Assembly: GCA_020796225.1 (NCBI GenBank)
Contig: CM036771.1
Span: 33,678,703 to 33,742,702 of the forward strand
DNA from: Arion vulgaris
Taxonomy: Eukaryota; Mollusca; Gastropoda; Stylommatophora; Arionidae
Reading direction: 5' to 3'
DNA: 64,000 bases
Below, one piece after another: positions 53,850 through 63,534 of the stretch. Under the pieces are notes generated by a model, which worked only from the letters and a program-made list of their open reading frames with translations, searched no databases and had not been told where the DNA came from. The translations under genes were made by a program, and so were the position numbers. The number at the start of each line of letters is the position of its first letter. Position 1 is the stretch's first letter.

Positions 53850-54720
53850 GGTATCTTTTACTCATATACCTGTTGTGTTACCTTTTCTGCCACTCCAATC
53901 TTTAATCTAATCCCTTGCAATCTATCAATTGATGTGGATTGGTTTAGATCAACATGTCCCAAACTGGTGTCCGCTGGGGTCCACAAGTGCTTGAAGAAAT
54001 ATTAGGATCTTTGACATTTCAAACAGAAAAATTAATTTTAAGCTTAATTATAGGCCTAATGTTTTTATTGTTGATTATTAAAATGTTAAATTTAAGATAT
54101 TGTTTACTATTGTAACACAGAAAATTCATTTCTGTCCATTTTCATGTATATAGAAACTTTCAGGGGTCCTGATATGCAAAGTTTGAGAATAGCTGGTTTA
54201 GATGAAAATTCTCTTTGTGTCACACTCTATGAAGGAGTTCAGAAAATCAGTTCTATCCATTGGCTGACCCGCCAATATGATGGCAAAGCCAGCCAGCCTG
54301 TCTACTCTCTCTCATCGCCAACGACATCCATGTGCCATGGAACGAAGATGAATGTAAGTCTACATTTTGTTGACTACTTGTAAGGATTCAATCCATTGCC
54401 TTCGACTGAACCCGTCTCCACCTTTCGGAACATACTCAGTGAATCACTCAGAATGCACGCATGGGTGTAGTTTTGTGACTTAAGCCAAAGTAGTGCCTTA
54501 GTCACCGCCAATACTTCCATTGTCATTCTACTTGTTGTCATACTAAGTGCATCACTGGCTTCCTTGAACTTTCTGCTGTATAATAAAGCTAGTCTCCATG
54601 CGTACCATATATCAAATCCATCTCCAGCATCTCTTTAGATAATGGGGTTTCTATTCTTTTACTCTAGTTTTGCGGCTGTACTAGCCAAACAGCTATTAAA
54701 TTTCTCAGGTTCTTGTCCCA
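53850..54720 (-). mobile_element. RNase H-bearing LINE (I-like), split by a hAT MITE
   Basis: Minus strand holds the RNase H core TSRMTMEVLAVTKALLWLKS (conserved Glu) then SQNYTHACILSDSLSMFRK (conserved Asp), followed by FVPWHMDVVGDERVDRLAGF. The 3' part continues on the other side of 53950-54195. Confidence 0.9.
53950..54195 (+). mobile_element. hAT-like MITE with perfect 8-bp duplication
   Basis: gtttagat at 53942-53949 and 54196-54203. Ends caacatgtcccaaactgg and gtttgagaatagctg are imperfect inverted repeats. Internal sequence resembles parts of 24548-25332. Confidence 0.9.
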
Positions 54721-54739
54721 CCTGTCTTACACCTCTGTA

Positions 54740-55055
54740 AAAAGCGGTGCTACAGGCAGTAACAACAGATAACGACTAGTTTTGCAGAAGAATGCTGAAA
54801 TTTTCATGGACAGCAGAGAAAACAAATGATGAGGTTTTAAAACATTCCTGCACACAAAGAAATTTTATAACAAAAGAATACAAATCATGCAGTCAATGTT
54901 CTTCAGGCATATAGTATGAAGAGGGGGTTTAGAATATTTGGTGACAGCGGGCAAAATTTAGGAAAGGAGATATGATGGAAGACAAGGTGAGAAGATTTTG
55001 GATGGGCTGACATCATTGTTTAAAAACAGATCCACAACAGAACTAATTAATTGCA
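54740..55055 (+). mobile_element. LINE 3' fragment
   Basis: FCRRMLKFSWTAEKTNDEVL then KRIQIMQSMFFRHI in broken frames. Confidence 0.8.
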
Positions 55056-55059
55056 ACAG

Positions 55060-55300
55060 TGAAAGTTGTTGGATAGACATGACTCATTTGCCTTTCGTAC
55101 TGAAGGTTGTGGATTCTAATCCGGATCGAGACAAGTGCAATTTTTCTTGAGGCCCTAGGATTTTTATGGGAGCTACGGAGTTCATGCTTTGTGCAGTGCT
55201 CTTGGCAGATGGCATGCCATATCTGTCAACAAGTACTAAACCTTATGGAGAAACCCGATGCAATAAAGTCAATCCTTCGTCCTTAGACCAGTTTTGGAGA
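55060..55300 (+). mobile_element. SINE-4 copy
   Basis: tgtggattctaatccgg (decayed B box), ggcagatggcatgccatatc and ggagaaacccgatgcaataa. Confidence 0.82.
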
Positions 55301-55345
55301 GTGAACAGTGTAGTCAGCTGCTTCTGCATGCATAGAAAAATCATA

Positions 55346-55530
55346 TGATTGATAGGACTATCATCATTGCACTTCTATGAATAACCATCTGTGCTCCAAT
55401 CTCTTTCTTACACAGGAAGATCTCTGAAGTGTCGAACCCGTAGCACCGGGCGGCGGTCCCGGTTTAATTTTGGAGATGGTGAAGATATTTTATGTGAAGA
55501 TGGTGATCATTTGATTGTATTTCAAAGCAT
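55346..55530 (-). mobile_element. SINE-2 3' part
   Basis: ttgataggactatcatcatt, gctccaatctctttcttaca and ggagatggtgaagatatttt. Confidence 0.8.
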
Positions 55531-55605
55531 CAGAAGGAGATGTATTTTTATATTTATTTGTATGAAATTTTTCCAACGCGTTCTAATTTCTGATACCTTT
55601 GACAG

Positions 55606-55671
55606 AATCGCTGCCAGCAAAGTTGGTGGATGGAGGAGATATTGCTGCTGCCATGTTGGGAGATAGCATTG
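55606..55671 (+). CDS. ZC3H13: ZC3H13-like, exon 15
   Basis: 66-bp symmetrical exon (phase 1 in and out), acceptor tacctttgacag/AATC, donor CATTG/GTAAGT. Encodes ESLPAKLVDGGDIAAAMLGD then SI. It has strong splice sites, a codon-like pattern and phase that fits both neighbours. Because it is symmetrical it could be skipped without a frameshift. Not RS-like, so possibly a small folded or helical piece. Confidence 0.85.
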
Positions 55672-55714
55672 GTAAGTCTGCTTCTAATAATATTGTTATT
55701 ATTATTTGCTGTAT

Positions 55715-55990
55715 ACACAGAACCTTGCTTGAATTACATTGAAAAAAAAAGAACGAAGTGGTTTTGTCACTTAATAAGAATGCATCCAAACTTCACAATA
55801 TACAGAGTCTTCTACAACAGAACATCAGGAAAGAAAGCGAGAGGAAGACCACGAAAATGATTGTTAGATGGCATAGCAGAATGCTGTCAAAGAGCACAAA
55901 TAACAATCACCCAAGCCACCAGAACAGCGCAAGACAAAAGAGAGAACCACGACACTGGACAACAACCTGGTAGCAGTGTGACGACAGAAG
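55715..55990 (+). mobile_element. LINE fragment
   Basis: EPCLNYIEKKRTKWFCHLIR and IRMHPNFTIYRVFYNRTSG, matching 57240-57440. Confidence 0.87.
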
Positions 55991-56590
55991 AAGAAAGAAG
56001 ATACATATTGGAAGTATCTTCACATCTGATAGTAGACTGGACAGAGATATCAAAACTAGAATCCAGCAAGCCAACAACATTACATACCAACTTACCCCAA
56101 TCTTGAAACACCAAGCAATTCCAGTAGAGAATTAAAGACAGATTATAAACACAATGTTCATACCAACACTTTGCTACCAGCACCAAACATGGACACTGAC
56201 AAAAGAACAAGAAAGAAAAATTACCATCCTTAAAATGAGATGCTTGAGGAAAGCGGTAAATAAAACAAGAAGAGACCATATAAGAGATTAGAACAGTTAG
56301 AATAACACCCACTATTAGATTCATTGAAAAACAGAGACTCAAATGGTTTGGCCACTTGGTGAGAATGAACCGAATACACTAGTTGCAAGACTGTGCAAAC
56401 TGAAAATGAAATCATCAAGAGGAAGGGCAGACCAAGAAAAAGATGGATTGATGGAGTTACAGACATCTTAAAGCTTCACAATACTGCAGCATATCAAGCG
56501 ACCGAGTGTGCACTTTCTTGGAAACCGATCATCAGTTAAACATGCTACGCCTAACGGTAAAAAAGCAGAGAAGGACAAAGGAAGAAAAGT
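55990..56590 (+). mobile_element. LINE-C' fragment
   Basis: Homologous to 32510-33165: acatctgatagtagactgga, ggtttggccacttggtgaga. Confidence 0.85.
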
Positions 56591-56727
56591 ATACATATAT
56601 TTTTAATTTCAGGCCCTCACTCTGCATTTGATTGTTTATGTTTCTCCTATTTTTGAATATAATTTTATTTGTCTTTTCCCCATTATTCATATATTCACAA
56701 ATATTTGATATCTGGTCGATTGATTAC

Positions 56728-57812
56728 TGATTGATTGATTGATAGGACCATCATCATTGCACTTCGGTGAGTAAGCATGTGTGCTCCAATCTCTTTCTTA
56801 CACAGGAAGATCTCAGCTGCAGTGCACGAACTCTGTAGCACAGGCAAGGGTCCCCAATGTAATTTTGTAGAGGGGAAAGATATTTTGAAAGAAATTTTAT
56901 TTTTAATATTTAATAATCTAGACATCCATGTCAATGGCACTAAAATAAACCAAGTGAAAGAATTCAAATACTTAGGAAGCATATTCACAGAAGACGGAAA
57001 ACTAGATAAAAGGATAGAGGCTAGAGTACAAAAGCAAATGCTGTAACCTACCAGCTAGCCCCATTGTTAAGGCACCCAAAAATTTCACAGGCAGCTAAGA
57101 AACAAATGATCAACAGCATTTTTATACCTACTTTGTGTTACCAGAGCCAAACATGGACATTGAGCAAAGCGCAGTCACAAAAATAACTACATGTGAAATA
57201 CGTTGCCTGAGAAAAGTTACCAACAACACAAGAAAAGACAGAATCACCAACATCAGCATAAGAAAGAAAGTTGGCACAAAACCGTGCTTGAATTATATAG
57301 ATAAACAAAGAATGAAGTGGTTTGGCCACTTAATAAGAATGCATCCAAACTCCACAGTATACAGAGTCTTCTACAACAGAACATCGGAAAGAAGGCAAGA
57401 GGAAGACCACGGAAAGATGGTTAGATGGCGTAGCAGAATCCTGTGAAAGAGCAAAGATAACAATCACACAAGCCACCAGAACAGCGCAAGACAAAAACAG
57501 AAAACCACGACACTGGGCAACAACCCGGTAGCAGTGTGACGACAAAGAAGAAGAAGAATGAATTTTGCCCGGGCAGTGGCTTTCTAGCCTGTTCTTGATT
57601 TTGAACCGCCAAGGGTTCTTTTACATGCTAATATTGAACACTGGGCCTATGTTTTATTGTTCGTTTTGTCTCTGATAGGACTAGAAACTTGATCTCACCT
57701 ACATTGAGATCAGGTATCTTGGGAAAAATATTTAGATGGCTCCACGAGGGAGCGAACCTGGAACCTTTGGCACGAGAGATGAGCACCTAACCTCTATGTT
57801 ACAGAGACCCTT
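56728..57812 (-). mobile_element. SINE-2 copy split by a LINE
   Basis: 3' half at 56728-56913 (attgattgattgataggacc) and 5' half at 57556-57812 (tgaattttgcccgggcagtg to cctaacctctatgttacaga). Confidence 0.88.
56915..57555 (+). mobile_element. LINE insertion in SINE-2
   Basis: DIHVNGTKINQVKEFKYLGS, IFTEDGKLDKRIEARV, then RCLRKVTNNTRKDRITN and QRMKWFGHLIRMHPNS. Ends gaagaagaagaa. Best preserved LINE tail in the window, with only a few frame breaks. Confidence 0.9.
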
Positions 57813-57874
57813 TCCGTTATTGATATAATCACACATATTTGATATTTGCTCTCTACTCTTCAATGCTTGCTATG

Positions 57875-58395
57875 TGCAGTTTAATATCTTCATATACTCA
57901 CTATGTCCGGTTTAATGTCTCCATATACTCGCTATGTCCAGTTTAATATCTCCATATACTCGCTATGTCCAGTTTAATATCTCCATATACTCGCTATGTC
58001 CAGTTTAATGTCTCCATATACTCGCTATGTCCAGTTTAATGTCTCCATATATTCGCTATGTCCAGTTTAATGTCTCCATATACTCGCTATGTCCAGTTTA
58101 ATATCTCCATATACTCGCTATGTCCAGTTTAATATCTCCATATACTCGCTATGTCCAGTTTAATGTCTCCATATACTCGCTATGTCCAGTTTAATATCTC
58201 CATATACTCGCTATGTCCAGTTTAATGTCTCCATATAATCGCTATGTCCAGTTTAATATCTCCATATACTCGCTATGTCCAGTTTAATATCTCCATATAC
58301 TCGCTATGTCCAGTTTAATATCTCCATATATTCGCTATGTCCAGTTTAATGTCTCCATATACTCGCTATGTCCAGTTTAATGTCTCCATATAATC
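57875..58395. repeat. 31-bp minisatellite in intron 15
   Basis: About 16 units of ctcgctatgtccagtttaat plus atctccatata, differing mainly at one A/G position (atctcc or gtctcc). Confidence 0.97.
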
Positions 58396-58464
58396 ATTGC
58401 TGTCAGTTCTCCACTTGTAAATATTGTTTGTAATGTCTGGCACTATTATCTTTATAATTTGTAA

Positions 58465-59150
58465 TATTTAGTCTCCACTCTCTATACAATCCCTATTGTT
58501 TGCTCTCCACTCTCTATACAATCCCTAGTTTGCTCTCCACTCTCTATACAATCCCTGTTGTTTGATCTCCACTCTCTATACAATCCCTATAGTTTGGTCT
58601 CCACTCTATACAATCCCTATTGTTTGGTCTCCACTCTATACAATCCCTATTGTTTGGTCTCCACTCTATACAATCCCTATTGTTTGGTCTCCACTCTATA
58701 CAATCCCTGTTATTTGATCTCCACTCTCTATACAATCCCTGTTGTTTGATCTCCACTCTCTATACAATCCCTGTTGTTTGGTCTCCACTCTATACAATCC
58801 CTATAGTTTGGTCTCCACTCTATGCAATCCCTATTGTTTGGTCTCCACTCTCTATGCAATTCCTATTGTTTGGTCTCCACTCTCTCTATACAATCCCTAT
58901 TGTTTGGTCTCCACTCTCTATACAATCCCTATTGTTTGGTCTCTATTCAATCTCTATATTTTGGTCTCCATTTTCTATACAATCCCTATTGTGTGATCTC
59001 CACTCTTTAAACACTACTATTGTTTGATATCCACACTCTATACAATCCCTATAGTTTGGTCTCCACTCTATATAATCTCTATTGTTTGGTCTCCACACTC
59101 TATACAATCCCTATTGTTTGGTCTACCACTCTGAATATAATTTTTCATGT
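58465..59150. repeat. About 30-34-bp minisatellite in intron 15
   Basis: About 21 units of ctctatacaatccctattgt followed by ttggtctccact, with 2-4 bp length variation from ctct copies. Long ORFs here are artefacts. Confidence 0.96.
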
Positions 59151-59202
59151 TTGGACTCCCCTGTCTCTATAATCCACTCATGTTCAGTACCTTATATATA
59201 TT

Positions 59203-59418
59203 ACACAACACTAACCAGACTGCAAGACCTCAAAGTTAAGTGTGGTGTAACTCACAAACGCTATGCTAGCAGACAAGAAGAATTGTAAACCAACAAAGAA
59301 CCAGTGTCGTTAGTCGCCACACGCTGATGGACATACTGAGGAGAGATCGGAGCACTTATGGACTAATTTGTTCGACGTGCAGTGATGGTGATCCAACGAC
59401 TAAACGAAACTAAACTAA
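59203..59418 (+). mobile_element. LINE 3' insertion next to exon 16, with 14-bp duplication
   Basis: Flanked by accttatatatatt at 59189-59202 and 59419-59432. Contains gtaaaccaacaaagaacc and an aaactaaac-type tail. Same subfamily as 24935-25097. The right duplication ends 9 bases before the exon 16 boundary. Confidence 0.9.
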
Positions 59419-59441
59419 ACCTTATATATATTTGAGAACAG

Positions 59442-59524
59442 ATGATGGTCAGCAGGATGTATTCAGTGAGTGGTCAGATGATGATGAAACTTTTAACATT
59501 CTCATTGATGGCAAGTCCAGGAAG
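59442..59524 (+). CDS. ZC3H13: ZC3H13-like, exon 16: FSEWSDDD block
   Basis: 83 bp, acceptor atatttgagaacag/ATGA, donor AGGAAG/GTAAGG. Phase 1 in, phase 0 out. Encodes DDGQQDVFSEWSDDDETFNI then LIDGKSRK. Vertebrate ZC3H13 as I recall it has an FSDWSDEDV segment well after its RE-rich region, so this block supports both the family assignment and the exon order. The acceptor has a weak, A-rich tract after a LINE insertion. Confidence 0.88.
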
Positions 59525-59637
59525 GTAAGGGTAAGAGAAATCACTTTTTTTTTGCTATTTCATTTTTGTTATATGTCAGTATGTTATTATTGTACACCAC
59601 AATTCTACTTTTATCTATCTAATTACATACTTACATA

Positions 59638-59850
59638 TTCCTCTCTGCTCCTGGTGGAGCATAGGGTCTCAACAGTTGTTCGCCACTTGTCTCGGTCTCT
59701 GGCTGTTTTCTTTATGGTCTCCCAGGATAGTCAAGCACAGTTCAGTTCCTCAAGAAGCCTTCGTCTCAGGTCTGTTTAGGGCATCCTTTTTTTTTGTTTT
59801 TCTTGTGGGTTCCACTCTAGTGCTTGTCTAGTGACACTCAACTGTGTCAT
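59638..59850 (-). mobile_element. LINE 3' fragment
   Basis: Homologous to 13600-13840 (tggtggagcatagggtctca, cttgtctagtgacactcaac). Confidence 0.75.
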
Positions 59851-59859
59851 TTATCTATC

Positions 59860-60415
59860 TATTCTCTAATTCTGTTTTGCCTTTCAGTGTCAGGTCGAAA
59901 AAGAAGACACCTGGAGTGAGACTCTCTATGTTCCTTGTCTTTATTTTCTTCAGTCCTGATTTGCCTCACAGCTTCAGGTCAGGGTAAGAAGAGTTTTCTG
60001 TTTTCTAGCACAGGCTTTTGTGTGAGCTTCGTAGACAGTGTCTTGTGTCGCCTGTTATCTCTGAGGTCCACCTTTTGTGTGACCAGCCATTTGCTTTGTA
60101 TCCATTGTATCGAAGTAACATTTCTCTTTGAGGTGCACTGTCTGTTGCTAATCTGCTTATGTGGCCGAACCATTTAATTTGTTGTTTCTTGATGAGTTCA
60201 CTACTGATGTTGTACTCACTTTTTTCATGATGTCTTCATTTCTAAACCGGTCTCTTCTTGTTACTCCCAACATTTTGCGGAAACATTTCATCTCTGTCAT
60301 GATTAGTTTTTTCATTCATTTGATGTCAGCATCCAGGTTTGGCACTGTTAGCAGTATTATGTGTAGAAAGATTGTGTTGAACAATGCTGTTTTTGTGTTC
60401 GTTTATTAGTTGTTT
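59860..60415 (-). mobile_element. LINE-C fragment
   Basis: Same tail as 16190-16620 and 33190-33600: ctgatttgcctcacagctt, ggtgcactgtctgttgctaa, ttcatctctgtcatgatta. Confidence 0.82.
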
Positions 60416-60549
60416 AAATGCACTGTTGTTCATGGTTCTCTGTGGCATAGAGGTTATGTGATCACCTCTCAATCCAAGGGTACTCGGTTCGCTCCCTCAT
60501 GGAGCCATCTAGATATTTTTCAGGAAATCCCTAATCTCAGTGTAGGTAA

Positions 60550-60703
60550 TTGGCTGAAATTGGATGCACATGTCCTAAACGTGTAGAAGTCTATGCGTTT
60601 AGGGGCCTACAAACCAATGTGCAACGTATACAAGTTCTTGGCAAAGATCAAACATATCACAAAGAGTGATTAAAATTGGTCGTAAAGAAGACGCACAGAA
60701 GAA
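60550..60703 (+). mobile_element. 5'-truncated SINE-1b with 10-bp target duplication
   Basis: gtgtaggtaa at 60540-60549 and 60704-60713. Contains aacgtgtagaagtctatgcg and tggtcgtaaagaag as in 14640-14790. Confidence 0.9.
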
Positions 60704-60805
60704 GTGTAGGTAAGATCGAGTTCCTAGTCGTATCTGAGATGGACGACAAAACTTAGCACCTTTGTTCAAGTTGAGCACATAAAAGAACCAGTGACAGTTG
60801 AAAAT

Positions 60806-61043
60806 TAAGAAGAACAGAAGAGCCACTGCCCATGCAAAATTCATTAGCAGATTAATCAAAATAAATTTAAGAACAGAAGAGCCATTGCCCATGCAAAATT
60901 CATTAGCAGATTAATCAAAATAAATTTAAGAACAGAAGAGCCATTGCCCATGCAAAATTCATTAGCAGATTAATCAAAATAAATTTAAGAACAGAAGAGC
61001 CATTGCCCATGCAAAATTCATTAGCAGATTAATCAAAATAAAT
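60806..61043. repeat. 59-bp tandem repeat inside SINE-2
   Basis: About four nearly identical units containing agaacagaagagccattgcc, catgcaaaattcattagcag and attaatcaaaataaattt. The single-copy version is present in other SINE-2 copies. Confidence 0.95.
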
Positions 61044-61439
61044 TTTGGACAAAATATTTTCCCCATATTCTAAATTACATTGAGGACTCCAGCCAGTGCT
61101 ACAAAGTTTGTGCACTGCCACTGAGATCTTCCTGGGTAAGAAAGAGATCAGAGCACACATGGTTTCTCACCGAAGTGCATTGATGATGGTCCTTTCAATC
61201 AATCAATGAAATATATTGCATATTTGGCAAAGTCACTGGAATTTCATATATACCAGAAATGTGACAAGACAGATGAGAATACTTTTTTAGTTAGTGTGGA
61301 AGCTATGTAACACATCAGTCTGGGTATGTGGTTTAGCTTGCTATAAGACTGATTAAAAAACTGAAGGGAGCAGATGATCAGTTGCTGGACAGAAAAAAAC
61401 CTCTTCAAAGACACTCTTAAAGTGTTCCTAAAATGTTTC

Positions 61440-61745
61440 AATATAGACACCATGTGCTGGAAATCCCTTACATAAGATCGCCAAATGTGGCGCTGTAACA
61501 ACACAAGAGGAACTCTCATAGCTGAGAATTATCATACTGTTAAGGCGCAGAGAAAGCAAGCAACTCGAAAAGACAGATAACGCAGCGCCTACATGTCTAA
61601 CCATCATTATGTATGCCCCACCGGTGGTAGGGGATTGTGTTCGAGGATTGGACTTTACAGTCACCTCTGTACAAACCAGAGAGGTGCAGTACCACACATC
61701 TGAAACTGTTGTCATCATCATCCCTTGCGATGGACGGCCATTAAG
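61440..61745 (+). mobile_element. LINE 3' end with zinc-finger-like tail
   Basis: HHYVCPTGGRGLCSRIGLYS then HLCTNQR resembles the C-terminal C..C.SRIGL.SH.R finger of a LINE ORF2, followed by catcatcatcccttgcgatgg. Confidence 0.85.
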
Positions 61746-61799
61746 ACTGATTATAAAAAAAGAAACTGTGTAACATGTTCATTGTGGAATATCTACATT

Positions 61800-62055
61800 G
61801 CACTTCCGATATGTCCATAGGTGTTCCGATCTCCTTCAGAATGTCTCCAACATTCTGCTACTGACCATACCAGTTCGATTTTGATTGATGAGCCTACTCA
61901 TATACCTGTTGTGCTGTTCCTTTCTTTCCACTTTAATCTTCAATCTCAGCTCTTGCAATCTAGTAGTTGACATGGATTGGTTTAAATGAAAATCTGCTTT
62001 GCGACCATACTCTATGAGGGCGTTCAGAATGTCAGTGCTATCCATTTGCTGACCT
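61800..62055 (-). mobile_element. RNase H-type LINE 3' fragment
   Basis: Minus strand LNALIEYGRKADFHLNQSMS and KVERKEQHNRYMSRLINQNR, related to 17051-17430. Confidence 0.85.
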
Positions 62056-62064
62056 CATTTTTTC

Positions 62065-63000
62065 AAAATATGCCAGCTTGTAAGACAGTGTTTTAACATT
62101 TTTCATGATATTTTAGCGTGCTGTAAGACGTCATAAAAGAGAAACTGTATGTAACATTTTTCAATAGCATGCTGCAAGACTGATTATAAAAGAGGACACA
62201 CAGTATGTAACATTTTTTCAAAATGTGCCAGCTTGCTATAAGACTGATTACAATAGAGTAACAATGTGTAACATTTTTCATGATGTATCAGCTTACTTAA
62301 CTCCTTGTGTACCTAGCGCCACACTACGTGGCTTTGGGTTGAACACTTTTTTACCAGGAGCCACACTAAATGGTGATTTTTATTCTAAAAACAAAATGGC
62401 TTGTAAAAATATGGCTTTTGCCCTGGTCCACAAAGAGTTAAGAGATATCATAAAAGAAAAACTGTAACATTTTTCATGATGTACGAGCTTGCTGTAAGAC
62501 TTATGGAAGAGAAACAGCCTGTTACACATTACATTTTCATGATGTACTAGCTTCCTGTAAGACTTATTTAAGAGAAACAGTTACATTTTCCATGATGTAC
62601 TAGCTTCCTGTAAGACTTATGAAAGAGAAACAGCTTGTTACATATTACATGATGTACTAGCGTGTTGTAAGACTTATGAAAGAGAAACAGCTTGTTACAT
62701 ATTACATGATGTACTAGCTTCCTGTAAGACTTATGAAAGAGAAACAGCCTGTTACATTTTCCATGATGGACTAGCGTGTTGTAAGACTTATGGAAGAGAA
62801 ACAGCTTGTTACACATTACATGATGTACTAGCTTCCTGTAAGACTTATGAAAGAGAAACAGCCTGTTACACATTACATTTTCCATGATGTACTATCTTGC
62901 TGTAAGACTTATCATAATAGAGAAACATCCTGTTACATTGTCCATGATGTGCTTGCTAGTTTGCTGTTAGACCTGTCATGAAATGTAACCACCATAGAGT
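62065..63000. repeat. About 60-75-bp degenerate minisatellite in intron 16
   Basis: About 13 units containing tagcttgctgtaagacttat, gaaagagaaacagcctgtta and cattttccatgatgtac. More regular towards the right. Interrupted by a MITE at 62301-62437. Confidence 0.94.
62301..62437. mobile_element. TTAA-type MITE inside the minisatellite
   Basis: 137 bp between TTAA at 62297-62300 and 62438-62441. Ends ctccttgtgtacc and ggtccacaaagag are inverted repeats with few mismatches. No ORF. Confidence 0.82.
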
Positions 63001-63019
63001 TTTTCTATTTGGTTTTTAG

Positions 63020-63168
63020 AATCAAGTTGAAGATTTGGATAAAGATGAAATGGATGAATCTAGCTCAAGCATTCCTACATTCAGCCCGTTAATCAATCGT
63101 TATGGGGAATTTAGAGATCTTAGGATGGATCAGGATATGCGCATCAGTATGGACTCATTAATTGAAAA
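63020..63168 (+). CDS. ZC3H13: ZC3H13-like, exon 17
   Basis: 149 bp, acceptor tttggtttttag/AATC, donor GAAAA/GTAAGT. Phase 0 in, phase 2 out. Encodes NQVEDLDKDEMDESSSSIPT, FSPLINRYGEFRDLRMDQDM and RISMDSLIEK. Acidic then amphipathic. No domain recognised. The gene continues beyond the window, where the conserved C-terminal part of the family is expected. Confidence 0.87.
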
Positions 63169-63269
63169 GTAAGTATGATGGTTCGAATCTAGGTTTAAAG
63201 GTTAAGTAAGTGAATATTGTGGTTTAAAAGTGGGTGTGGTAGTTGAGAAGTTGGTATCAGTTATATTAG

Positions 63270-63425
63270 GACTATTATCATAGCACTCCAGACACGTCCA
63301 TAGGTGCTCTGATCTCCACCTCAACAATCCAGCGGCCCAGCACACCAGTTTGATGTTGATTAATCAATCTCTTTCCATATTTGGTAATGCCATTCTTTTC
63401 GGGCTACCCCAATATTGACACTCAT
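63270..63425 (-). mobile_element. RNase H-type LINE 3' fragment
   Basis: gcactccagacacgtccatag and aatctctttccatatttgg match 40965-41130. Confidence 0.65.
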
Positions 63426-63534
63426 CTCAATCTGGTCAGCGAGTGAGATTCACAGCCCTGAAACTTCTCCGTTCGGAAAGACTCAATGCGATAAGAATGT
63501 CATTTCGGTCCATGCCAGCTGCCTCTGATATTTT

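Larger units (their letters stand above)
60433..61210 (+). mobile_element. SINE-2 copy with nested SINE-1b and internal tandem duplication
   Basis: Head tctctgtggcatagaggtta and ggttcgctccctcatggagc, interruption at 60550-60703, then body with a 59-bp segment repeated about four times, end caccgaagtgcattgatgat. Confidence 0.9.

Noticed and set aside
58544..59027. Overlapping repeat-peptide ORFs on both strands
   Set aside because: Same minisatellite artefact in intron 15.
59880..59925. Extra exon after ttgcctttcag/TGTCAGG
   Set aside because: The acceptor-like sequence is part of the LINE-C tail, found also at 33200 and 16210, and phases 0-0 of exons 16 and 17 need nothing between them.
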